A stretch of 64,000 nt of DNA, from the NCBI RefSeq assembly GCF_042661025.1, contig NZ_JBHSWH010000001.1, forward strand, positions 992,001 through 1,056,000, in the 5' to 3' direction. Source of the stretch: Flexivirga alba. GTDB lineage: Bacteria > Actinomycetota > Actinomycetes > Actinomycetales > Dermatophilaceae. Shown here piece after piece: positions 18,696-27,026 of the stretch. The position numbers and the translations under genes were made by a program. Positions within the stretch are counted from its first letter, which is position 1, and every line of letters begins with the position of its first letter. The notes under the pieces were generated by a model. That model did not search any database and was not told where the DNA came from. It was given only the letters and a program-made list of their open reading frames with translations.

Positions 18696-20081
18696 GTGCC
18701 TGCCAGTTCCCCGTCGCAGCAGAGTGCCGCGCCGGTCTCGACACATCGGCAGATCCTCGCGCTGGCGGTCCCCGCGTTCCTCGCGCTCGTCGCCGAACCG
18801 CTCTTCCTGCTGGCCGACTCGGCGATCATCGGCCACCTCGGCACCGACCAGCTCGCCGGCCTCGGAGTCGCCAGTGCCGCGCTGCTGACGGCTGCCAACA
18901 TCTACGTCTTCCTGGCCTACGGCACCACCGCTCTGGTCGCACGCCGACTCGGCGCGGGACAGGACGCGGCGGCCGTCGGCGCCGGCGTCGACGGCATCTG
19001 GTTGTCGCTGCTGCTGGGCGCCGTCACGACGGTGGTGGTCGCGATCTTCGCGGCGCCGATCTGTGACGTCTTCGGCGCCTCACCCGCGGTCGCCGACGAA
19101 GCCACCACCTACCTGCGGATCAGCGCGTTCGGCATACCCGGAATGCTCGCCGTACTCGCCGCGACCGGCGTGCTGCGCGGCTTCCAGGACACCCGCACAC
19201 CGCTGATCGGTGCCACCACCGGCTTCGCGGCGAACCTGGTGCTCAACATCGTGTTCGTGTATGGCGCGGGCCTCGGCATCGCCGGCTCCGCACTCGGCAC
19301 CGTGATCGCCCAATCCGGTTTGGCCGCAGGGCTTCTCGCGGTCGTGCTGCGTCGGGCCAGACGTCTCGGCACCAGCCTGCGACCGCACCCGGGGCGAGTG
19401 CTGGCCGTCGCCCGGTTCGGCGTTCCGCTGCTGGTGCGGACCCTCGCCCTGCGCGCCGCGATGCTGGCCAGCACCTGGGTGGCCGCCGACCTCGGCGACG
19501 TGCCGCTGGCCGCCCACCAGGTCGCGATGACGATCTTCGGCTTCCTGGCTTTCGCTCTCGACGCGCTGGCCATCGCCGCCCAGGCGATCACCGGCCGCAC
19601 CCTCGGGGCACGCGATCTGGCCGGCACGCGCGCCGCGACCCGGCTGATGCTCTGGTGGGGCTTCTGGATGGGCGTCGCGCTCGGCGCCATCATCGCCGCC
19701 GTCCACACCGTGCTGCCGCTGTTGTTCACCGGCGACGGGTCGGTCCGGGACGCGCTCTCGGTCGCGCTGCTGGTGGTCGCCCTCGGGCAGCCGCTCGCCG
19801 GTCTGGTCTTCGTGCTCGACGGCGTGCTGATCGGCGCCGGCGACGGCCCTGCGCTCGCCTGGCTGCAGGTGGCGGCGCTCGCGGCATACCTGCCGTTGTT
19901 GTGGCTGGTGCACGCGCACGCCGCGGCCCTCCGCGCCGGCGGCCCGAGTCATGCGCTGCTGATGCTGTGGTGGGCGTTCACCGGGTTCATGATCTTCCGG
20001 CTGATCGGCCTCGGGCTGCGTGCCCGGTCCGGCCGGTGGATGGTGACCGGCGCCTCAGCTGGGCGCTGGCTCTCCGGCTAG
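18696..20081 (+). CDS. MATE family efflux transporter (DinF-like)
   Basis: An integral-membrane exporter of the multidrug and toxic compound extrusion family, 461 aa with about 12 hydrophobic segments. Typical features: LALAVPAFLALVAEPLFLLA opening, DSAIIGHLGTDQLAGLG, GVLRGFQDTRTPLI between helices, and the second-half equivalent VAADLGDVPLAAHQVAM. The start is GTG at 18696. A MATE gene beside dnaB and the rplI operon is a common actinobacterial arrangement. The substrate is unknown. Confidence 0.9.
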   Translation: MPASSPSQQSAAPVSTHRQILALAVPAFLALVAEPLFLLADSAIIGHLGTDQLAGLGVASAALLTAANIYVFLAYGTTALVARRLGAGQDAAAVGAGVDGIWLSLLLGAVTTVVVAIFAAPICDVFGASPAVADEATTYLRISAFGIPGMLAVLAATGVLRGFQDTRTPLIGATTGFAANLVLNIVFVYGAGLGIAGSALGTVIAQSGLAAGLLAVVLRRARRLGTSLRPHPGRVLAVARFGVPLLVRTLALRAAMLASTWVAADLGDVPLAAHQVAMTIFGFLAFALDALAIAAQAITGRTLGARDLAGTRAATRLMLWWGFWMGVALGAIIAAVHTVLPLLFTGDGSVRDALSVALLVVALGQPLAGLVFVLDGVLIGAGDGPALAWLQVAALAAYLPLLWLVHAHAAALRAGGPSHALLMLWWAFTGFMIFRLIGLGLRARSGRWMVTGASAGRWLSG

Positions 20082-20146
20082 GGCTGCGGGGTGCAGCTGC
20101 GGCTGCGGGCTGCGGCTGCGGGCCCGTCCCGGAGATCCGGCCGCCA

Positions 20147-20228
20147 CAACTGGCGACCGTTGCCGGTTATGTACGCGCAGACCCGAGGATCCGGTTTCGA
20201 ACCGGCGACCGTCGCCGGTTATGTACGC
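20147..20228. repeat. Family B palindromic repeat, two units
   Basis: Core AACCGGCGAC-C-GTCGCCGGTT, a perfect 10-bp dyad around one base, at 20200-20220, followed by ATGTACGC. A variant unit (GGCGACCGTTGCCGGTTATG) starts 52 nt upstream. The family recurs at 43590-43775. Confidence 0.8.
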
Positions 20229-20240
20229 CGCACCGCGCAC

Positions 20241-20379
20241 GACTCGAACTGGGGAGAGCTGTGCACGCCCCGGCCCGGCATACCCGCTCACGACTCGACA
20301 CTGGGGAGACCTATGCACGCCCCGGCCCGGATAACCGAGCACGACTCGACACTGGGGAGACCTATGCACACCGGACTCC
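20241..20379. repeat. Family C tandem repeat, 51-bp period, three units
   Basis: GACTCGACACTGGGGAGACC followed by TATGCACGCC begins at 20241, 20292 and 20343, exactly 51 apart. The same unit occurs three times at 33943-34075, also at 51-bp spacing. The function is unknown. Confidence 0.85.
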
Positions 20380-20418
20380 CGTATGACGGACCACCGGCGC
20401 CACCCACAACCGCATACG

Positions 20419-20450
20419 AAAAGCCGGCCACCCCGAAGGGATGACCGGCT
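20419..20450 (-). terminator. Terminator of the rpsF-ssb-rpsR-rplI operon
   Basis: On the minus strand, AGCCGG and CCGGCT arms enclose a CCCTTCGGGG inner stem, followed by TTTT. It lies about 25 nt after the rplI stop. Confidence 0.85.
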
Positions 20451-20474
20451 CTGTCGTGCTGAGTCAGCGAGACG

Positions 20475-20924
20475 TCACTTGGCAGCGACGACGTCCAGCT
20501 TCACGGTGGCCTCGACCTCCGGGTGCAGCTTGACGCTGACCTGGTGGTTGCCGAGGTTGCGGATCGGCGTCGCGACCTGAACGGTACGGCGGTCGATCGA
20601 GCCGACGCCAGAAGCCTTGACCGCGTCAGCGATCTCGGCGGTGGTGACCGCACCGAAGAGACGACCGGACGCACCGGCGCGCGCAGGAACCTGCACGACC
20701 GAGGACTCCAGGTTGCCCTTCAGCGACTTGGCCTGCTCCAGCGACTGCACCGCACGGGTGGCCCGCGCCTTGGTGATCGCGTCGACCTGCTTCTGGCCGC
20801 CCTTGGTCCACGGCGTGGCCAGGTGGCGCGGCAGGAGGTAGTTACGGGCGTAGCCGTCCTTGACCTCGACCACGTCACCAGGAGCGCCGAGAGTGGCGAC
20901 CTCATGGGTCAGGATGATCTTCAT
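20475..20924 (-). CDS. rplI: 50S ribosomal protein L9
   Basis: Binds 23S rRNA in the large subunit. 149 aa, the normal length. It starts MKIILTHEVATLGAPGDVVEV, then DGYARNYLLPRHLA, the L9 N-terminal signature, followed by the long connecting helix and a C-terminal domain (SVTTAEIADAV-type segment, VQVATPIRNLGNHQVSVKLH). ATG at 20924 gives the canonical N-terminus; upstream in-frame codons do not fit. It is the last gene of the operon. Confidence 0.97.
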   Translation of the reverse strand: MKIILTHEVATLGAPGDVVEVKDGYARNYLLPRHLATPWTKGGQKQVDAITKARATRAVQSLEQAKSLKGNLESSVVQVPARAGASGRLFGAVTTAEIADAVKASGVGSIDRRTVQVATPIRNLGNHQVSVKLHPEVEATVKLDVVAAK

Positions 20925-20953
20925 AACGTTGTTCCTTCTATGACAAGCGTTCC

Positions 20954-21015
20954 CCACAGGCTCGGGGTCCCCGCGAAGTATCGGAGCGAGGAACGAGCGG
21001 AGAACTTCGTGGGGT
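20954..21015. repeat. Family E repeat between rpsR and rplI
   Basis: On the minus strand it reads CACCCCACGAAGTTCTCC, a variable GC core, then CCGATACTTCGCGGGGACC. Nearly the same element occurs in coding sequence at 52769-52818. Confidence 0.65.
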
Positions 21016-21020
21016 GAGTC

Positions 21021-21257
21021 TTAGCGCGCCGACGACGAGTAGGGCAGCAGGGCCATCTCGCGGGCGTTCTTGACCGCAGTGGCGATCAGCCGCTGCTCCT
21101 GCACGGTGACGCCGGTGACCCGACGTGCGCGGATCTTGCCACGGTCGCTGATGAACTTGCGCAGCAACGCAACGTCCTTGTAGTCGATCGTCTCGACCTT
21201 CGCCAACTTCAGTGGGTTGGCCTTCTTCTTGACCTTACGAATGACGGGCTTAGCCAT
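21021..21257 (-). CDS. rpsR: 30S ribosomal protein S18
   Basis: 78 aa starting MAKPVIRKVKKKANPLK, then VETIDYKDVALLRKFI and GKIRARRVTGVTVQEQRL, the classic S18 core that pairs with S6 on 16S rRNA. The start is ATG at 21257. The N-terminus lacks the zinc cysteines of C+ paralogues. It lies between ssb and rplI, in operon order. Confidence 0.96.
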   Translation of the reverse strand: MAKPVIRKVKKKANPLKLAKVETIDYKDVALLRKFISDRGKIRARRVTGVTVQEQRLIATAVKNAREMALLPYSSSAR

Positions 21258-21327
21258 CGTGGTGCTCTCCTTCTTCATCGAGAGCCCGAGTCGAAACTCG
21301 GGATGGGGTGGATCTTTGTTGTATGGC

Positions 21328-21374
21328 GGTCTCGATACGGCACTCGCCTAGCGGCTCGCACCTACTCGACCCGC
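21328..21374 (+). repeat. Family A repeat, copy between rpsR and ssb
   Basis: GGTCTCGATACGG...CCTACTCGACCCGC, ending immediately before the ssb stop codon. Confidence 0.7.
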
Positions 21375-21375
21375 T

Positions 21376-21978
21376 TTAGAAAGGTGGTTCGTCGTATGAC
21401 GGGCCGGTGCTCCAGCCGCCACCCTGTTGGCCGCCGGCAGGCTGCTGCGGAGCCGGTTGAGCCCCGCCCTGCTGGCCGCCGGTCGCCCAGGGGTCGGACT
21501 GCTGTCCGCCACCGGGAGCGCCCTGCGGGCCGCCGGAGTTGCCGCCGAAGCCGCCACCTTGCTGGCCACCGCCGCCGAAACCACCCTGGCCACCGCCTCC
21601 GCCGCCGCGCTGGGTCTTGTTGACCTTCGCGGTTGCGTAACGCAGGGACGGGCCGACCTCGTCGACGTCGAGCTCCATGGTGGTGCGCTTCTGACCGGTC
21701 TCCTTGTCGTCCCACGAACGGGACTTCAAGCGACCGGACACGATCACGCGTGCACCGCGGGTCAGCGACTCGGCGACGTTCTCGGCCGCCTCCCGCCATA
21801 CCGAGCAGCGCATGAACAGCGTTTCGCCGTCCTTCCACTCATTGGTCTGCCGATCCATGAATCGCGGCGTCGACGCAACGGTGAAGTTGGCGACGGCTGC
21901 CCCGGACGGCGTGAACCGCAACTCCGGGTCCTGGGTCAGGTTGCCGATGACTGTGATGACGGTGTCGCCTGCGGCCAT
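21376..21978 (-). CDS. ssb: Single-stranded DNA-binding protein SSB
   Basis: Protects ssDNA and recruits replication and repair partners. 200 aa. The OB-fold spans residues 1-115 (DTVITVIGNLTQDPELRFTP, LFMRCSVWREAAENVAESL, GARVIVSGRLKSRSW). A long Gly/Gln-rich linker follows (about 125-190), then an acidic-aromatic tip YDEPPF that corresponds to the partner-binding tail. It sits in the rpsF-ssb-rpsR-rplI operon. Confidence 0.96.
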   Translation of the reverse strand: MAAGDTVITVIGNLTQDPELRFTPSGAAVANFTVASTPRFMDRQTNEWKDGETLFMRCSVWREAAENVAESLTRGARVIVSGRLKSRSWDDKETGQKRTTMELDVDEVGPSLRYATAKVNKTQRGGGGGGQGGFGGGGQQGGGFGGNSGGPQGAPGGGQQSDPWATGGQQGGAQPAPQQPAGGQQGGGWSTGPSYDEPPF

Positions 21979-22007
21979 GTCGGAACTCCCTTGCTAGGTG
22001 TCGAGCC

Positions 22008-22295
22008 TCAGGCGTCCACGCGCAGCAGCTTGGTGCGCATGATCTGCTCGTTGAGCGACAGCTGGCGGTCGAGCTCCTTGGCGGTAGCCGACTCGACAGT
22101 CATCGTCACAACGGCGTAGATGCCTTCGGACTTCTTCTTGATGTCGTATGCAAGGCGGCGACGACCCCAGATTTCGGTGTTGTCGACCTTGCCGCCATCG
22201 GTGGTCACGACCTTGAGCAACTTGTCCAGCGTGGGCTGGACTGTGCGCTCGTCGAGCTCGGGGTCGATGATGATCATCAATTCGTACTGACGCAT
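22008..22295 (-). CDS. rpsF: 30S ribosomal protein S6
   Basis: 95 aa: MRQYELMIIIDPELDERTV, IWGRRRLAYDIKKKSEGIY, then MRTKLLRVDA, all typical of S6, which binds S18 at the platform of the small subunit. A ribosome site (AAGGAGGTGGGTTAACGC on the minus strand) precedes the ATG. First gene of the operon. Confidence 0.97.
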   Translation of the reverse strand: MRQYELMIIIDPELDERTVQPTLDKLLKVVTTDGGKVDNTEIWGRRRLAYDIKKKSEGIYAVVTMTVESATAKELDRQLSLNEQIMRTKLLRVDA

Positions 22296-22475
22296 GCGTT
22301 AACCCACCTCCTTCGGTCTCAAGCGGTCACGGTGTCTCCGTGACAGGAGGGTTGCAGCGTGGCCCGCACCCTCGGTCGCACCACTTCCGGTGTCTCCGCG
22401 AGTATGCCGTCAACCCCCGACAGGGGAAGCGGCAATGGGCCGAGCGCGAGTTTATCGGTCAACCGGCGTCGGGCG
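22296..22475. promoter_or_regulatory. Upstream region of the rpsF operon
   Basis: A 180-nt gap that should hold the operon promoter and any S6:S18 leader. I did not identify defined boxes; CGGTGTCTCCG is repeated at 22328 and 22387. Confidence 0.35.
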
Positions 22476-23858
22476 TTAATCGGTCGCTCGGCCAGGCGAT
22501 CTCGATACGGGCTCGTCCCTCGCCCTACTCGATCCGCTTGGGACGTGCGCCCAGCCGTCGGTGGTCGGCGGGACGTAGGGATCGGCCGGGTCACGCGGCA
22601 GGTCCTGCGACGACTCCCAGGAGGCCCAGGCGATCCCGACATACGCGATCAACCGGATCAGTAGGAAGAAGGCGTATGCCGCGCCCGGCATCGCCTTGGG
22701 GGTGTTGCTCGGGCCGGCGATGTACAACCAGGTCATCACGAAGTAGACGATCTCGGCGCCGGCCCACAGCAGGTGTTCGCGCCAGCGCAACGCCACCAGT
22801 GCCATCAGCGGCAGCACCCACATGCAACTCTGCACCGACATCGACTTGCCGGTGAGCAACACGATCACCAGCATCGTCAGTGCGAGCGGCGCCAATTGCG
22901 TGCGTATGGCGGGACGACCGGTCAGGTAGACGCCCAGCATGAACGCCACCACCCAGCCGAGCACCGCGATGATCGACGCCGACGTCGCCGGGAGCGAGTG
23001 GTGCGCGATCGTCAGCAGGTATGCCGGAGAGCCGTACCCGGCGTCCTGGTTCCACCACGCGCGGTAGGTCTCCAGCGGGTCGCCGCCCATCGCGTAGGCC
23101 AGCCCGAAGCAGACGACGATCGCACCAGCCGCACCGCCGAGGAAACGTGTCAGCGGCGCTCGAGCGTCGTCGCGCAGCGCGATCAGGACGATCGCGCCGA
23201 TCAGCACCAGCGGGTAGGTCCGCGCCATCACGGCCGCGCCCAGGCAGATGCCGGCAGCGACCGGATGGCGACGCGCCCACAACGCCATACCGACGGCGGC
23301 GAGTGCGACGCCGAAGACGTCGAACGACACCAGCGCCGCGGTGATCAGCACCGGGCTGAGCGCGACGTGCGCCGCCAGCCACGGGGTGTCGCGCAGCATC
23401 GACGCGGTAGCGAGAGTGGTGAGCGCGATCAGCAGCACGATGATCACCGTGCCGATCGCGAAGTAGATCTGCTGGGTGGCCAGCGCGTTGCCGCCCGGCG
23501 TGAGTTGCTTGACGATCCAGTCCAGGATCGCGGTGAGGACGGGCTGGTCGTGGCCGGCGCCGCCGACGCTCCAGGGCGTGCCGCCCTTCGCGCCGCCGGA
23601 TCCGACCGGCAGGTCGGAGTAGCAGGCCCGCCACAGCGCGCCCGGCGAACCCCAGCCGTCGCGCACGCAGTGGTTCTTCTGCAGCACACCGAGCGCGATG
23701 AACACCGACGCGAGCGCCGACAGCATCGCGGCGACATACGTCCAGCCACGGCGGCCGATCGCCGCGAAGCGACCTGTCGGGCCGCCGATGATCTGAGTCG
23801 CGAGCGCCGCAGGCTCCTCGCCGCGGCTGGGTGAGGTCAGGCGAGTGGGCACAGGCAC
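22476..23858 (-). CDS. GT-C fold membrane glycosyltransferase (GT87/DUF2029-like)
   Basis: A polytopic membrane protein of 460 aa with 10 or more hydrophobic segments, in the style of polyprenyl-phosphate-mannose-dependent GT87 enzymes. The first loop has the acidic/aromatic DGWGSPGALWRACYSDLPV segment; later segments include VMARTYPLVLIGAIV and GKSMSVQSCMWVLPLMALV. It normally sits between rpsF and the class A PBP gene in actinobacteria. The last 13 or so codons (RARDEPVSRS) come from a family A repeat copy (22498-22537), so the native C-terminus has probably been replaced. Confidence 0.8.
   Translation of the reverse strand: MPVPTRLTSPSRGEEPAALATQIIGGPTGRFAAIGRRGWTYVAAMLSALASVFIALGVLQKNHCVRDGWGSPGALWRACYSDLPVGSGGAKGGTPWSVGGAGHDQPVLTAILDWIVKQLTPGGNALATQQIYFAIGTVIIVLLIALTTLATASMLRDTPWLAAHVALSPVLITAALVSFDVFGVALAAVGMALWARRHPVAAGICLGAAVMARTYPLVLIGAIVLIALRDDARAPLTRFLGGAAGAIVVCFGLAYAMGGDPLETYRAWWNQDAGYGSPAYLLTIAHHSLPATSASIIAVLGWVVAFMLGVYLTGRPAIRTQLAPLALTMLVIVLLTGKSMSVQSCMWVLPLMALVALRWREHLLWAGAEIVYFVMTWLYIAGPSNTPKAMPGAAYAFFLLIRLIAYVGIAWASWESSQDLPRDPADPYVPPTTDGWAHVPSGSSRARDEPVSRSPGRATD
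22498..22537 (+). repeat. Family A repeat forming the C-terminal codons of the GT-C gene
   Basis: GATCTCGATACGGGCTC...CCTACTCGATCCGC. It lies inside the 3' end of the minus-strand gene. Confidence 0.65.
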
Positions 23859-23915
23859 GAGCGCGAGCCTAACTCGCGAGCCTGCGTCGCGGGTCGTACC
23901 TGTATGTCGTCAGCC

Positions 23916-26216
23916 CTACGGCGTCGGTTGCGGCTCGGACGCCTTCGGCTGAACGCCCGGAGTGGCGGGCGGCGGCGGGATCGGAGTGCTCGGGCGGGTC
24001 GGCGTCGTCGGGCTCGGCGGCTGGGTGGTGGTCGTCGTCGTTGTCGTCGGGCTCGGCGGCAGCGTCGAAGAAGAGGTCGACGAGCTGCTGGACGAGCTGC
24101 TGCTGGTCGAACTCGGCGTGGACGACGGAGTCGTGGTGCTGCTGGTGGTCGGCGGCTGGGTCGTCGAGGTCACCGGCGGCGGTGAGTATGACGTCGTCGA
24201 CTTCACGTCCTTGGACTTCGGCAGCTTGGCAACCGGCTGGCCCTTGAGCGCGGCTTCCATGAAGTCGCGCCAGATGGTGGCCGGGACGTCGCCGCCGTAG
24301 AAGGACGAGTTGTGGGTGGCCTTGTCCAGACCGACCGTGCCGGCCTTCTTGCCAGTCCCGGCATACATGCCGACCGAGACCGTCAGCTGGTTCGGGGTGA
24401 AACCGGTGAACCAGGCCGAGACGTAGTGGCTGGACGTGCCGGTCTTGCCGGCCGCCGGCCGGTTGAACAGGCCGGCGGTGCTGTGTGCGGTGCCGTCGGT
24501 GTCCTTCAGCGGGCCGGTCATGCCGTTGATCAGGTTGGCGGCGATGCCCTTGGAGATCGCCTGTGTGCTGTTGGGGTGTGAGTTGTAGCTGTAGTCGCCG
24601 GCGACGCTGCTGACCTTCTTGATGAAGTAGGTGTCGGCCTTCTTACCCTCTGCGCTGATCGTGTTGTAGGCGTTGGCCATGTCGATCACCCGCACGGCCG
24701 CGCTGCCGAGGATGTCGGTCGGGACCGGGTCCTTCATGCCGGGCGAGGTCGGCGGTATACCGAGCTGCTGCGCGGCTCCCAGCGTCTTGCCGGTGCCGAG
24801 TGCCTGATTGAGCCGGACGAAGGCGGTGTTGGACGACACCGCGAACGCGCGCTGCAGGGTGAGCATCCCGAACTGCTCGCCATTGTCATTGGTGATCTTG
24901 GTGGGCTTGGCACTGTTCTTGTTCAGCACCAGTGGCGACGCACCGCTGAACTGGGTCTGCAGCGTCATACCGTCCTGCAGCGCAGCGGCCAGGCCGAACG
25001 CCTTGAAGCTCGAACCGCCTTGCAGCTGTGCGTCATTCGCGGCGCTGATCTCCTTGGAGGCGTCGGTGCCGCCATACATCGCGACGACCGCGCCGTCCGG
25101 CTTCTCGGCGACCAGGCCCGTGTGCAGCGCGTCCAGGCGCGCGGTCTGGGAGGGGACGTTCTTGTTGACGGCAGCGACCGCCGCCTTCTGGGAGTTCTTG
25201 TCGATCGTGGTGGTGATGCGCAGCCCGCCGCGGTCGATGTCCTCCGGCTTCAGCTTGAGCTTGTTCTCCAGTTCGGCGCGGACCGCGGAGACGATGTAGC
25301 CGTTCGGACCGGAGACCTGCTGGGCGTTGGGGTTGTACGTCTTGAAGGTCGGCATGTGCGCCTTGGCACGCTCGGCCGGAGTCATCCAGCCTTCCTTGAC
25401 CATGCCGTCCAGCACGTAGATCATCCGGGCGTTGGCGCGGGCCTTGGCGGCGGCGCCATACTGCGGGTCGTAGAGTCCGGGGGCGTTGATCACCGACGCG
25501 AGGAACGCGCCCTGGCTGGCGTCGATCTTGTTGACGTCGACACCGAAGTAGGCCTGCGAAGCAGCCTGTATGCCGTAAGCGCCGCGACCGAAGTAGATGT
25601 TGTTGAGGTAGGCCTGCAGGATGTCGTCCTTGGACATCTTCCGGTCGACCTTCAGCGCGATCATGATCTCTTTGACCTTGCGCTTGACCGAGCGGTCCTG
25701 GGTCAGGAAGTAGTTCTTGACGTATTGCTGGGTGATCGTCGAGCCACCCTGCTCCTGCCCACCGGACAGCGTGCTCCACGCCGCGCGGACGGTGCCGGTG
25801 ATCGAGACACCGGAGTTCTTGTAGAAGTTGCGATCCTCGGCCGCCAGGAATTCGTAGCGGACCTGCTTGGGGACCTTGTCCAGCGTCACGTCTTCGCGGT
25901 TGACCGTGCTGAAGCGACCCAGCTCGGTCTTTCCGTCGCTGTAGTAGACGATCGACACCTGCTTGCTGGCGTCGGCCTGCGGCTGCGGGATCGGGGTCTT
26001 CAGATAGATGATCACCAGCGCGACGATGCCGATCACGCCGAGCGCGACGAAGCCAAGCACGGTGCGCCAGAAGACCTTGAAGGCCAGGCCGTGTTCCTTC
26101 TTACGGCGGCGTCGCCGGCCGGTGCCGTTGCCGGCAGGCCGGGCACGGCGTCCCGCTCCGGAGGACCTCGGTGCACCGTCGGCGGCGGGACCGACCCCAT
26201 CCTGCTCATCTGTCAC
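23916..26216 (-). CDS. ponA: Class A penicillin-binding protein (glycosyltransferase/transpeptidase)
   Basis: Polymerises and crosslinks peptidoglycan; a single-pass membrane protein of 766 aa. A basic cytoplasmic tail is followed by one TM segment near 50-72 (VFWRTVLGFVALGVIGIVAL). The GT51 domain has EDRNFYKNSGV and GGSTITQQYVKNYF. The transpeptidase has SSFK (S-x-x-K, active Ser), SSNTAF (SxN) and GKTGTS (KTG). The last 90 residues are Pro/Ser/Thr-rich with poly-Ser and poly-Thr tracts, a typical PonA1-like tail. The start is GTG at 26216. It is adjacent to the GT-C gene and divergent from padR-ino1. Confidence 0.95.
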   Translation of the reverse strand: MTDEQDGVGPAADGAPRSSGAGRRARPAGNGTGRRRRRKKEHGLAFKVFWRTVLGFVALGVIGIVALVIIYLKTPIPQPQADASKQVSIVYYSDGKTELGRFSTVNREDVTLDKVPKQVRYEFLAAEDRNFYKNSGVSITGTVRAAWSTLSGGQEQGGSTITQQYVKNYFLTQDRSVKRKVKEIMIALKVDRKMSKDDILQAYLNNIYFGRGAYGIQAASQAYFGVDVNKIDASQGAFLASVINAPGLYDPQYGAAAKARANARMIYVLDGMVKEGWMTPAERAKAHMPTFKTYNPNAQQVSGPNGYIVSAVRAELENKLKLKPEDIDRGGLRITTTIDKNSQKAAVAAVNKNVPSQTARLDALHTGLVAEKPDGAVVAMYGGTDASKEISAANDAQLQGGSSFKAFGLAAALQDGMTLQTQFSGASPLVLNKNSAKPTKITNDNGEQFGMLTLQRAFAVSSNTAFVRLNQALGTGKTLGAAQQLGIPPTSPGMKDPVPTDILGSAAVRVIDMANAYNTISAEGKKADTYFIKKVSSVAGDYSYNSHPNSTQAISKGIAANLINGMTGPLKDTDGTAHSTAGLFNRPAAGKTGTSSHYVSAWFTGFTPNQLTVSVGMYAGTGKKAGTVGLDKATHNSSFYGGDVPATIWRDFMEAALKGQPVAKLPKSKDVKSTTSYSPPPVTSTTQPPTTSSTTTPSSTPSSTSSSSSSSSSTSSSTLPPSPTTTTTTTTQPPSPTTPTRPSTPIPPPPATPGVQPKASEPQPTP

Positions 26217-26282
26217 CGATGAAGGGTAACCGTCGGGGCCGTGAACCGGGAATTACTTGACTGCGGCTCGCTCTATTTCGGT

Positions 26283-26303
26283 GATGTATCGGTTCGATAC
26301 ATC
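26283..26303. promoter_or_regulatory. PadR operator upstream of padR-ino1
   Basis: A perfect 9-bp inverted repeat, GATGTATCG and CGATACATC around GTT, contains the ATGT-N-ACAT pattern of PadR sites. It lies about 60 nt before the padR start; a GGTATGCT box just downstream could be the -10. Autoregulation is the likely role. A related imperfect site lies before the ABC importer (37992-38010). Confidence 0.75.
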
Positions 26304-26360
26304 GGATGCGGTATGCTCGCTCTCACATCCACGGCAGCACGAGATCGAAGGAGGTCGCTC

Positions 26361-27023
26361 ATGTCACGGCGTGGCGCCATTCTCGAACTCGCGATCCTGG
26401 GTCTGCTGCACGATCAGCCCCTGCACGGTTACGAGCTGCGCAAGCAGCTGTCCGGCGTGCTCGGTGCCTTTCGTGCCGTGTCGTTCGGCTCGCTCTACCC
26501 GTGCCTTCGCGGCCTGGTCGAGCGCGGCTGGATCAGTGAGCGCACGTCCGACGACGGCCACGACCGACAGGGTCCCGGCCTCGCGGGCAAGCGCGGCAAG
26601 ATCACCTACGAGCTGACCGCGGAGGGCAAAGAGCAGTTCCAGACGCTCATGGGCCAGACCGGGCCGGCGTCATGGGAGGACGAGAACTTCGACGTCCACT
26701 TTGCCTTCTTCGGTCGAGCCAGCAGCGATGTGCGGTTGCGCATCCTGGAGGGTCGCCGCAGTCGGCTGGAGGAGCGCTTGGACGACTCGCGGGAGCAGTC
26801 CCGCCAGCGTCGCGAACGCACCGACAAATACACCGCCGAGCTGCACCGTCACGGGCTGGAGTCCACCGAACGTGAAGTTCGCTGGCTGTCCGAACTCATC
26901 GAGACAGAGCGCTCGGCATACCGCACCACCAACCCCGGCACGGCGGCGTCAGCCGACCAGCCGGTCGATGGGGATCTTTCGGAGCGACCCTCCGACCCCA
27001 GCGAAGAATCCAACAAGGAGTAA
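26361..27023 (+). CDS. PadR family transcriptional regulator
   Basis: 220 aa with an N-terminal winged helix: ILELAILGLLHDQPLHGYELRK, SFGSLYPCLRGLVERGWI, ITYELTAEGKEQF, the PadR signature, then a C-terminal dimerisation helix pair (vinculin-like). ATG at 26361 has GAAGGAGG upstream; an in-frame extension from 26241 overlaps the operator region and is not preferred. It lies 3 nt before ino1. The same pairing is known in mycobacteria (Rv0047c-Rv0046c), so it probably regulates inositol synthesis, but the ligand is unknown. Confidence 0.92.
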   Translation: MSRRGAILELAILGLLHDQPLHGYELRKQLSGVLGAFRAVSFGSLYPCLRGLVERGWISERTSDDGHDRQGPGLAGKRGKITYELTAEGKEQFQTLMGQTGPASWEDENFDVHFAFFGRASSDVRLRILEGRRSRLEERLDDSREQSRQRRERTDKYTAELHRHGLESTEREVRWLSELIETERSAYRTTNPGTAASADQPVDGDLSERPSDPSEESNKE

Positions 27024-27026
27024 GAA

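Larger units (their letters stand above)
20082..20418. other. Intergenic made mostly of two repeat families
   Basis: Starts with GC-rich hexamer-like CTGCGG repetition (20088-20122), then two units of the palindromic family B and three units of family C. No gene supported. Confidence 0.6.

Noticed and set aside
20190..20220. GGTTTCGAACC-like sequence suggesting a tRNA T-arm
   Set aside because: It is part of the family B palindrome, with no acceptor stem, anticodon arm or cloverleaf around it.
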